Assembly: GCA_910578735.1 (NCBI GenBank)
Contig: CAJTSQ010000053.1
Coordinates: 1-13,370, forward strand
Length of the DNA stretch: 13,370 nt
DNA from: an uncultured Oscillospiraceae bacterium
GTDB lineage: Bacteria; Bacillota; Clostridia; Oscillospirales; Oscillospiraceae
Reading direction: 5' to 3'
Shown in pieces: positions 6,889-12,844 of the stretch. A model generated the notes under the pieces. That model was not told where the DNA came from and did no database searches. It saw only the letters and a list, made by a program, of their open reading frames with translations. Both the position numbers and the translations under genes were made by a program. Each line of letters opens with the position of its first letter. Within the stretch, counting starts at the first letter, position 1.

Positions 6889-7460
6889 TGAACCGTGTCT
6901 TCTGTCTGGTGGGCAAGAGCTGCTCCGGCAAGGACACCCTCTACGCCCGCATTCTGGAGCGCTGCCCGGAGCTGGTCCCTGTGGTCCCCTGCACCACCCG
7001 GCCCATGCGGCCGGGGGAGGTGGAGGGGCAGAGCTACCACTTTGCCACCCAGGAACAGCTGCGCCGGTATGAGGCCGAGGGTCAGGTGATCGAAAAGCGG
7101 GAATACCACACCACCCAGGGACTGTGGACCTACTTCACCCTCCGCTTTGACCTGGACACCGACCGCCTGCTCATTACCACCCTGGCCGGCGCCCGGGCCC
7201 TGATGGACTGCTACGGCCCCGGGCATGTCCGCGTGGTCTACCTCCACGTGGACGACCGCACCCGGCTGCTGAGGTACATCGACCGGGAGAGCCGGCAGGC
7301 CCGGCCCGACTACGCCGAGGTCTGCCGCCGATTTCTGGCCGATCAGACCGATTTTTCCGAGGAGCAGCTGGACTGGTTCCCCGGCCTTCACCGGATCGAC
7401 ACCGGGGCGGAGATGGAGGAGTGCCTGGCCCGGTGGGATGCGCTGTACCGGCTGGAGTAA
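6888..7460 (+). CDS. Guanylate-kinase-like P-loop protein
   Basis: A 190-residue protein with a guanylate-kinase look: P-loop GKSCSGKDT (9-17) and TTRPMRPGEVEGQSYHF (36-52), which matches the GMP-binding signature TTR..R.GE..G..Y.F. After that the resemblance fades: the later lid and core contain DRESRQARPDY (about 124-134) and an acidic C-terminus. It may be a divergent nucleoside monophosphate kinase or one with another substrate; the main Gmk is probably elsewhere on the chromosome (inference). The P-loop has aspartate after the lysine (GKD) where most guanylate kinases have Ser/Thr. ATG at 6888 overlaps the previous TGA by one base; a GTG at 6885 is an equally possible start and would add one residue. 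AAGGGA at 6872-6877 is a modest ribosome binding site. Confidence 0.75.
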   Translation: MNRVFCLVGKSCSGKDTLYARILERCPELVPVVPCTTRPMRPGEVEGQSYHFATQEQLRRYEAEGQVIEKREYHTTQGLWTYFTLRFDLDTDRLLITTLAGARALMDCYGPGHVRVVYLHVDDRTRLLRYIDRESRQARPDYAEVCRRFLADQTDFSEEQLDWFPGLHRIDTGAEMEECLARWDALYRLE

Positions 7461-7518
7461 CCCCCTGCCCGCCGGCGCATAGGATAATATGGATTCCATC
7501 CAACAGGAGGTGACTTCC

Positions 7519-7734
7519 ATGGTAACTATGATTGCCACCGTCGTCCAGGCCTGGGGTACTCAGGTGCTGGTAACCGACAATGCCAACGGGCAGGAGGTTC
7601 TGGTAAATACCAACAACTCCACCGGCAACCTGATGGCCGGGGAGCAGGTACGGATCGTCTTCAACGGCGTTATGACTGCCAGCCTTCCCCCTCAGATCAG
7701 CGCCCAGTCCATCTGTGTGCTGCGGGTGTACTAA
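7519..7734 (+). CDS. Small beta-rich protein, DUF3221-like
   Basis: A 71-residue protein of alternating hydrophobic and polar residues, without signal peptide, cysteine pair or membrane helix. The pattern (a leading TVVQAWGTQVLV strand pair, GEQVRIVFNGVMTASLPPQISAQSI towards the end) resembles small OB-like domains such as DUF3221, where a similar G..V.V.Y.G.I..S.P.QI.A..I pattern occurs; this is a weak, from-memory resemblance. The start is 7519, because AGGAGG at 7505-7510 lies eight bases upstream; an in-frame ATG at 7489 lies before that site. It follows the kinase-like gene by 58 bases and is the last gene before a strong terminator. Function unknown. Confidence 0.7.
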   Translation: MVTMIATVVQAWGTQVLVTDNANGQEVLVNTNNSTGNLMAGEQVRIVFNGVMTASLPPQISAQSICVLRVY

Positions 7735-7737
7735 AAT

Positions 7738-7773
7738 AAACCGCCGCGGGTCTTTCGACTCGCGGCGGTTTTT
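7738..7773. terminator. Strong terminator between convergent genes
   Basis: A 15-pair stem (AAACCGCCGCGGGTC with GACTCGCGGCGGTTT, one G-T) with a TTTC loop, followed by T5 on the plus strand. On the minus strand the stem is followed by TTTATTTTAG, so it can also stop transcription from valS. It closes the plus-strand operon and separates it from valS. Confidence 0.9.
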
Positions 7774-7808
7774 CCGTTAATATCAGCATCTGAGCGCGGA
7801 AGGCCCTC

Positions 7809-10451
7809 TCACATTCCCTTCAGCTGTCCCTCCAGCTTGGCCACTAGCTCGGTGAGCTGAACGGCCCGCTCCTTCTCGGCCTGAACCACCTGGGCGGGGG
7901 CCTTGTTGACGAAGCCGGGGTTGTTTAGCTTGGCGTTCAGCTTGTCCAGCTCGGCGGTCTGCTTTTTCAGCTCCTTCTCCACGCGCTGCTTCTCCTTCTC
8001 CAGGTCCACCAGCTCCCCCAGGGGGATAGACAGCTGGGCGGCGTGGGTGACGATGGACACCTGCCCGGCCTGGGCAGCTGCGTCGTCTGCCTGGGCCTGG
8101 GCAAAGGGGACGATCTCCACCTCGCTGGCGTAGGCCAGCTTCTTCAGGAAGGGCACACCCAGGGTGAAGGTCTCCGTCTCCATAGTGGCCACGGTGAGAT
8201 GGGCCTTTTTAGAGGGGGGCACATTCATCTCGCTGCGCCGGCCCCGGACGGCCCGGATGGCGTCCATAATCAGCTCCATGGCCTTCTCCTCTGCCGGGAA
8301 GTTCATGGACTCGCTGGCCACGGGCCAGCTCTGCATCATCAGGAAGTCGCCCTCGTGGGGCAGGGCCTGCCAGATTTCCTCCGTGATGAAGGGCATGAAG
8401 GGGTGGAGCAGCTTGAGCATTTCCGTCAGCACCCAGCACAGCACCTGCTGAGCCCGCTCCTTGCTGTCCTCGTCCTCCCCCTGGAGGCGGGTCTTGGTCA
8501 GCTCGATATACCAGTCGCAGTAGTCGTCCCAGATGAAGTCATAGATCTTCTGGGCGGCCACACCCAGCTCATACCGGTCCATGTTTTCGGTGATCTCGGC
8601 CACGGCCCGGTTCAGCTTGGACAGAATCCACTTGTCCTCCAGCTCCAGCTTCTGGGGCAGCTGGCACTTGTCGATGGTCAGGTTCATCATCAGGAAGCGG
8701 CTGGCGTTCCAGATCTTGTTGGCGAAGTTGCGCATGGCCTCACACCGCTCGGTGAAAAAGCGCATGTCGTTGCCCGGGGAGTTGCCGGTGACCAGGTTGA
8801 AGCGCAGGGCGTCGGCGCCGTATTTGTCGGCGATCTCCAGAGGATCGATGCCGTTGCCCAGGGACTTGGACATCTTCCGGCCCTTGTCGTCCCGGATCAG
8901 GCCGTGGATAAATACCGTGTGGAAGGGGGGCTTGCCGGTGTGCTCGCAGGCGGAGAAGATCATCCGGGCCACCCAGAAGAAGATAATGTCGTAGCCCGTC
9001 ACCAGCACGTCGGTGGGGTAGTAATACTGGAAATCCTCGGTGTTGTCCGGCCAGCCCAGGGTGGAGAAGGGCCACAGGGCGGAGGAGAACCAGGTGTCCA
9101 GCACATCGGGGTCCCGCTCAATGTGCTTGGAGCCGCACTTCTCGCAGCAGTCGGGGTCGGTCTCGGAGACGGTGACGTGGCCGCAGTCGGCGCAGTACCA
9201 GGCAGGAATCTGGTGGCCCCACCACAGCTGGCGGCTGATACACCAGTCGTGGACATTCTCCATCCAGTTGGTGTAGGTCTTGGCAAAGCGGTCGGGAACA
9301 AACTTCACTTCCCCCTCGTTGACCACCCGCAGGGCCTCCTTGGCCAGGGGCTCCATGCGGACGAACCACTGGGCGGAGATCAGGGGCTCCACGTCGCTGT
9401 GGCAACGGTAGCAGGTGCCCACGTTGTGGGAGTAGGGCTCGATCTTCTCCATCAGCCCCAGGGCCTCCAGGTCGGCCACCACGGCCTTCCGGGCCTCGTA
9501 GCGGTCCATGCCCTGGTACTTGCCGCCGTTGGCGTTGACCACGCCGTTGTCGTCCAGCACCCGGATGGTCTCCAGATTGTGGCGCAGGCCCACCTCGAAG
9601 TCGTTGGGGTCGTGGGCGGGGGTCATTTTCACGCAGCCGGTGCCGAAGTCCATTTCCACGTACTCGTCGGCCACGATGGGAATTTCCCGGTCCATCAGGG
9701 GCAGGATGCAGGTCTTGCCCACAAGGTGCTTGTACCGCTCGTCGTTGGGGTTGACAGCCACGCCGGTGTCGCCCATCATGGTCTCGGGGCGGGTGGTGGC
9801 GACAACAAGGTAGCCGCTCCCGTCGGCCAGGGGGTAGCGCATGTGCCACAGATGGCCGGGCTTGTCCTGATACTCCACCTCCGCGTCGGACAGGGCGGTG
9901 ACGCAGTGAGGACACCAGTTGATGATCCGGGAGCCCTTGTAAATCAGGTCCTTCTGATAGAGGGAGACGAACACATGCCGCACCGCCCGGGAGAGGCCCT
10001 CGTCCATGGTGAAGCGGGAGCGCTCCCAGTCGGCGGAGATGCCCAGCTTCTTCTGCTGCTGGACGATGCGGGCGCCGTATTTGGCCTTCCAGTCCCACAC
10101 CCGCTCCAGGAACTTCTCCCGGCCCAGGTCGTAGCGGCTCAGCCCCTCGTTGTTGCGCAGCTCCTCCTCCACCTTCACCTGGGTGGCGATGCCGGCGTGG
10201 TCGGTGCCGGGGAGGTACAGGGCTGCGTAGCCCTGCATCCGCTTGTAGCGGATGAGCATGTCCTGGAGGGAGTCGTCCATGGCGTGGCCCATGTGGAGCT
10301 GCCCCGTCACGTTGGGGGGCGGCATGACGATGGTGAAGGGCTTTTTCTTCGGGTCCCGGCGGCCTTTGAAGCAGCCGTTTTCCTCCCACTTCTGATAAAT
10401 GCGGCCCTCTGCCTCCTGGGGCTCGTAGACCTTGGGCAGTTCTTTTTTCAT
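7809..10451 (-). CDS. valS: Valyl-tRNA synthetase
   Basis: An 880-residue class I aminoacyl-tRNA synthetase that charges tRNA(Val). Seen: PPPNVTGQLHMGHAMD with HMGH at 53-56 (the HIGH signature), a cysteine-rich zinc-type insert with CADC and CEKC pairs, KMSKS at 526-530, an anticodon-binding helical domain, and a C-terminal coiled coil rich in Glu and Lys (about 810-880) typical of ValRS. Length is normal. The start is put at 10451: AGGAG lies seven bases before this ATG, whereas it directly abuts the in-frame ATG at 10457, which would add only two residues. No clear promoter and no T-box lie directly upstream on the minus strand; a T-box does exist about 850 bases upstream, before the membrane protein gene at 10772-11287. 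Confidence 0.97.
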   Translation of the reverse strand: MKKELPKVYEPQEAEGRIYQKWEENGCFKGRRDPKKKPFTIVMPPPNVTGQLHMGHAMDDSLQDMLIRYKRMQGYAALYLPGTDHAGIATQVKVEEELRNNEGLSRYDLGREKFLERVWDWKAKYGARIVQQQKKLGISADWERSRFTMDEGLSRAVRHVFVSLYQKDLIYKGSRIINWCPHCVTALSDAEVEYQDKPGHLWHMRYPLADGSGYLVVATTRPETMMGDTGVAVNPNDERYKHLVGKTCILPLMDREIPIVADEYVEMDFGTGCVKMTPAHDPNDFEVGLRHNLETIRVLDDNGVVNANGGKYQGMDRYEARKAVVADLEALGLMEKIEPYSHNVGTCYRCHSDVEPLISAQWFVRMEPLAKEALRVVNEGEVKFVPDRFAKTYTNWMENVHDWCISRQLWWGHQIPAWYCADCGHVTVSETDPDCCEKCGSKHIERDPDVLDTWFSSALWPFSTLGWPDNTEDFQYYYPTDVLVTGYDIIFFWVARMIFSACEHTGKPPFHTVFIHGLIRDDKGRKMSKSLGNGIDPLEIADKYGADALRFNLVTGNSPGNDMRFFTERCEAMRNFANKIWNASRFLMMNLTIDKCQLPQKLELEDKWILSKLNRAVAEITENMDRYELGVAAQKIYDFIWDDYCDWYIELTKTRLQGEDEDSKERAQQVLCWVLTEMLKLLHPFMPFITEEIWQALPHEGDFLMMQSWPVASESMNFPAEEKAMELIMDAIRAVRGRRSEMNVPPSKKAHLTVATMETETFTLGVPFLKKLAYASEVEIVPFAQAQADDAAAQAGQVSIVTHAAQLSIPLGELVDLEKEKQRVEKELKKQTAELDKLNAKLNNPGFVNKAPAQVVQAEKERAVQLTELVAKLEGQLKGM

Positions 10452-10547
10452 ATTCATTCTCCTAACATATCCTTACTTATTTAACTGTCTTTTTTCAGTG
10501 CGTCCCACCAAATAGTCAATACTTACGCCATAGAAATCCGCTTTCTA

Positions 10548-10775
10548 ATGGAAAAGCGCATGGGAAATATTGCAGCTAACCTGGAATACCAGGCCAGCCT
10601 TGATGCGGCCTTGAATCAGGAAGCCAAGCTGCGGGAGAGCATGAACGCAGCGCAGCTGCAGGCGCTGAATCTGCTGTTAAGTGAAGTATCCTCCCTTAAC
10701 GCTCTGGAAAGCGAACAAATCTTCCGGGAAGCCCTGCGGCTGGCCCGGGAGCTGAATGTTCCGGCCATCGCCTAA
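10548..10775 (+). CDS. Small hypothetical helical protein
   Basis: A 75-codon ORF (or 71 from the ATG at 10560). The product is almost wholly alpha-helical in look, with repeated Leu/Ala heptad-like spacing (LEYQASLDAALNQEAKL, then QALNLLLSEV) and an EQIFREALRLAREL end. No family recognised. It has no Shine-Dalgarno sequence before either ATG and lies between two minus-strand genes, and its stop overlaps the stop of the convergent membrane protein gene (10772-10775). The reading frame stays open for 20 codons upstream of the ATG without a start, so it may be a remnant of a longer gene. It is kept because composition and residue pattern look coding; the alternative is an untranslated spacer between the membrane gene and valS. 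Confidence 0.5.
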   Translation: MEKRMGNIAANLEYQASLDAALNQEAKLRESMNAAQLQALNLLLSEVSSLNALESEQIFREALRLARELNVPAIA

Positions 10776-11287
10776 CGCATCTGCTGGATTTTCAGCCCGG
10801 TCTTACTTTGCAGCAGCGCCCGCAGCTGGCCGGCATCCCCCCAGGTAAAGCCCCTTTTATCGTAGACCTGCCCCCGGGCCCGGTCGGTGAGCAGGACAAA
10901 GTAGTCCCCGGTCTCCGCCGCCAGCTTAATCTGGCTGTAGGCCCACCAGCTCTCCCCCGCCTGGGTGCGGTGGACATAGCAGCTGTCCTCCTGAAAAACG
11001 GCGTTCACCACCCGGCTGTCCGCCTCGATCTGCCGCAGGCTCACCGCCCCGTTGACCCTGTCCTCCAGCAGCAGGCATCCCAGCATGAACAGGCCCATCA
11101 GCGTGTTGGGCAGCCAGCTGCCAAAGCCGCCCCGGAGGTAGCTCACCGTCAAAAACGCCTCCAGCACCACCACGAACCAGGCCAGCGTCCGCACCGGCAT
11201 GCTCCGGCCCCGTCGCAGGGTCTTACGGCTCACCCGGGCCAGGGCGGTCATAGCCCGGCGGTCGATGGTGGTCTGTATCACAATCAT
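10772..11287 (-). CDS. Two-helix membrane protein, YcxB-like
   Basis: A 171-residue protein. An N-terminal ~30 residues is basic (RKTLRRGR), followed by two hydrophobic segments at about 33-51 and 58-75, then a soluble C-terminal domain (80-171) with YVHRTQAGESWWAYSQI (104-120) and YFVLLTDRARGQVYDKRGF (129-147). This layout resembles the YcxB-like family (two helices plus a PH-like domain), whose function is unknown; the resemblance is from pattern only. GGGAGG (minus strand, ends seven bases from ATG) fixes the start at 11287, directly after the T-box terminator. Expression should therefore be controlled by tRNA charging. It lies on the same strand as valS, 320 bases upstream of it. Confidence 0.75.
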   Translation of the reverse strand: MIVIQTTIDRRAMTALARVSRKTLRRGRSMPVRTLAWFVVVLEAFLTVSYLRGGFGSWLPNTLMGLFMLGCLLLEDRVNGAVSLRQIEADSRVVNAVFQEDSCYVHRTQAGESWWAYSQIKLAAETGDYFVLLTDRARGQVYDKRGFTWGDAGQLRALLQSKTGLKIQQMR

Positions 11288-11301
11288 TTTGCCACCTCCC
11301 G

Positions 11302-11335
11302 AAAAACGCCCTGAGTCCAAAACGGACTCAGGGCG
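11302..11335 (-). terminator. T-box terminator hairpin
   Basis: A perfect 12-pair stem (CGCCCTGAGTCC with GGACTCAGGGCG), loop GTTTT, followed on the minus strand by T5. It stops transcription when the tRNA is charged, and its 5' arm overlaps the antiterminator partner. Confidence 0.9.
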
Positions 11336-11540
11336 ATTGTAAAACCGCGGTACCACCTGAATTTCCCCAATGGGGGACGCTCTCTGCCCCCGGTAACGGG
11401 AGGGGACCGCCGCCCCTTACTCGCCTTCGGGGGCAGGGCTCTGGGACCACTTCCCCGCGGCCAGGCGGCGCCTCTCACCAAACCGGCGTCTCTCTGAAGC
11501 CTGCGCTACGCGTTTACTCTTTCCCTTCCAAGCCTTTTCC
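11302..11540 (-). promoter_or_regulatory. T-box riboswitch leader, probably valine-specific
   Basis: On the minus strand the leader holds, in order: stem I with an AGTA motif (11518-11515) facing GAA (11453-11451) in the specifier loop, closed by GGGA/TCCC; the distal AGAGAG loop (11495-11490); the T-box AGGTGGTACCGCGG (11358-11345); and a terminator (11335-11302). TCAGG before the T-box bulge can pair with CCTGA inside the terminator arm, giving the antiterminator. The specifier is GTG (11450-11448, Val) or, if one base sits between GAA and the codon, TGG (Trp). The bulge reads TGGT, which fits a tRNA with discriminator A (Val) and not bacterial tRNA(Trp), which has G. Val is thus preferred. 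The controlled gene is a membrane protein, which is unusual. Confidence 0.88.
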
Positions 11541-11545
11541 CTCGC

Positions 11546-11574
11546 ATTATAGCCGACTTTTCCTCCTGTGTCAA
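11546..11574 (-). promoter_or_regulatory. Consensus sigma-A promoter of the T-box leader
   Basis: On the minus strand TTGACA (11574-11569) and TATAAT (11551-11546) are exactly 17 bases apart, a perfect consensus. Transcription would start near 11540, giving a leader of about 240 bases before the membrane protein gene. Strong basal transcription with control by attenuation is what a T-box gene would be expected to show. Confidence 0.9.
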
Positions 11575-11658
11575 GGCTTTTGCCCTTCTTTCTCCAATCC
11601 GGGGCCTCCCGCATAGAATGACAGGGCGCCTTTTCGCCCCCAGGCAAAGGAGGCCGTT

Positions 11659-12465
11659 ATGGAGCTTAACCTGACCCAGCAATTTCTCACCCAAAACGAC
11701 TGCTACCGGGAGGGCCGCCTGCTCGCCCCCAAGGGGGTTATGGTCCACTCCACCGGGGTGGCCCAGCCCGATCCGGAGGTGTTTATCCGCCGCTGGGACC
11801 AACCCGGCGTGGAAAAATGCGTCCACGCCTTTGTGGCCCGGGACAAGGTGATTCAGACCCTGCCCTGGACCACCCGGGGCTGGCACGCCGGCACCGGAAC
11901 CTCCGGCCGGAGCGCCAACAACACCCACCTGTCCTTTGAGTGCTGTGAGCCCGCCGGCCACACCTACAAAGGCGGCGAGATGGTGGGCTACAACGTGGAG
12001 GCCAACCGGCCCTACTTTGACGCCATCTACCGCAACGCCGCGGCGCTTACCGCCCGGCTGTGCAAGGAATTTTCCCTCGACCCCCTGGAGCCCGGCGTGG
12101 TCATCTGCCACGCGGAGGGCCATGAGCTGGGCGTCGCCAGCGCTCACGGCGATGTGCTCCAGTGGTGGCCCAAGCACGGCGTGACCATGGACCAGTTCCG
12201 CCAGGACGTGGCCCGGGCCATGGAGGACGACGGTTCGGAGGAGGACGACATGACACAGGAACGCTTTGACGAACTGATGAACGGCTACCTGGCCGGGCTG
12301 GCCCAGCTGCCCCCCGGACAGTGGTCCGCCCCTGCCCGCCAGTGGGCGGAGGAACAGGGCATCATATCGGGCGGCGACGGCGGGCTGTTCCGCTACCGGA
12401 CCTTCCCCACCCGGGAGGAGACCGTCCAGCTGCTCTACAAGTTCAGCCAGACGCTGGAGAAATAA
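11659..12465 (+). CDS. N-acetylmuramoyl-L-alanine amidase (Amidase_2) with SLH-like tail
   Basis: A 268-residue protein that should cut the amide bond between muramic acid and the stem peptide. The Amidase_2/PGRP-type domain covers about 20-185: VHST with H30, SFECCEP (92-97), CHAEGHELGVASAHGDVLQWWP (split: C150, H151, H155, H163, D165). H30, H151 or H155, and H163 or D165 are the likely zinc ligands. An acidic linker (190-198) leads to a tail (222-262, PARQWAEEQGIIS then TREETVQLLY) like a single S-layer-homology or phage-lysin repeat. There is no signal peptide, which fits a phage-type lysin or a domesticated one, or a protein exported by other means. AAAGGAGG at 11646-11653 sets the start. 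It is divergent from the T-box gene; no holin or other phage gene is visible. Confidence 0.88.
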   Translation: MELNLTQQFLTQNDCYREGRLLAPKGVMVHSTGVAQPDPEVFIRRWDQPGVEKCVHAFVARDKVIQTLPWTTRGWHAGTGTSGRSANNTHLSFECCEPAGHTYKGGEMVGYNVEANRPYFDAIYRNAAALTARLCKEFSLDPLEPGVVICHAEGHELGVASAHGDVLQWWPKHGVTMDQFRQDVARAMEDDGSEEDDMTQERFDELMNGYLAGLAQLPPGQWSAPARQWAEEQGIISGGDGGLFRYRTFPTREETVQLLYKFSQTLEK

Positions 12466-12477
12466 CAAAAAGACAAG

Positions 12478-12503
12478 GCACGGCCCGGACTTTCGGGCCG
12501 TGC
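12478..12503. terminator. Hairpin after the amidase gene, possible terminator
   Basis: A perfect ten-pair stem (GCACGGCCCG with CGGGCCGTGC), loop GACTTT, 12 bases after the amidase stop. On the plus strand it is followed by only TT then an A-run, so it is a poor terminator; on the minus strand it is followed by CTTGTCTTTTTG. Best read as a weak or bidirectional terminator. Confidence 0.5.
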
Positions 12504-12514
12504 TTAAAAAAGGG

Positions 12515-12544
12515 CTTACGTCCTTCCTCAATCTACGCTACAAT
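12515..12544 (+). promoter_or_regulatory. Weak candidate promoter of the structured leader
   Basis: TACAAT at 12539-12544 is a good -10. The -35 at about 12515-12520 (TTACGT, 18-base spacing) is poor. If active, transcripts would begin near 12551 and contain the whole hairpin series before the secreted protein gene. Confidence 0.3.
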
Positions 12545-12844
12545 AAGGACACAAGGCAAATTGAGGCAGGTTACAGGGTGTTGGCGACACCCTGTATCCC
12601 TATGCAGGAGCGCATACCTCCAACACAACAGCTATGCTGCACCAGCCCTCATTGACATCGAAAATGCCGCCGTTTATCAAGTGGCGGTTTTTTGGGGTTT
12701 GTGTCTGTAACTGCGGTGCGGGGTAGCTATATCCTGCGCCGCTTTCGTTTGCCTTGGCGGAAGCGCCCATCGGGGGCCGGGAAGTCCCCACAGGGGTACG
12801 CACCGCCGAGGAACCCCAAAAATAAACTGAGAGGACGGAAACAA
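12545..12844 (+). ncRNA. Structured leader RNA of the secreted protein gene, unidentified
   Basis: No credible ORF lies here. Stems seen: TACAGGGTGT/ACACCCTGTA with TGGCG loop (12572-12596); TATGC/GCATA (12601-12616); CAGC/GCTG (12629-12639); a terminator-like GCCGCC/GGCGG hairpin followed by T6 (12665-12693); GCGGTGCGGG/CCTGCGCCGC (12713-12742); CGCTTTC/GGAAGCG (about 12740-12765); CCCC/GGGG (12786-12796). TTTTTGGGGTT (12689-12699) pairs perfectly with AACCCCAAAAA (12812-12822), closing a 134-base domain just before the ribosome binding site. GCGGTGCG (12713-12720) can instead pair with CGCACCGC (12799-12806), so two folds exclude each other. It does not match the riboswitch consensus patterns I know. 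It may be an attenuator, a new structured RNA, or a conserved 5' flank of a surface protein family. Confidence 0.45.
12665..12693 (+). terminator. Intrinsic terminator/attenuator in the leader
   Basis: GCCGCC, loop of about 11 bases, GGCGG, then T6 (12688-12693). It lies about 150 bases upstream of the secreted protein ATG. The T-run is also one arm of the long-range helix 12689-12699/12812-12822, so formation of that helix competes for the same bases. Confidence 0.65.

Noticed and set aside
8043..10484. 813-codon plus-strand ORF opposite valS
   Set aside because: It is a low-complexity shadow of valS with no family motif; valS is unmistakable on the other strand.
11614..11619. TAGAAT as -10 of the amidase promoter
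   Set aside because: No convincing -35 is found at 16-18 bases upstream; left unannotated.
12321..12710. 129-codon plus-strand ORF across the amidase end and the leader
   Set aside because: It is a shadow frame in the amidase gene running through a hairpin and terminator region, without ribosome binding site.
12690..12822. Known riboswitch classes (c-di-GMP, c-di-AMP, TPP, THF, cobalamin) for the leader domain
   Set aside because: None of the conserved core motifs I know for these classes is present.
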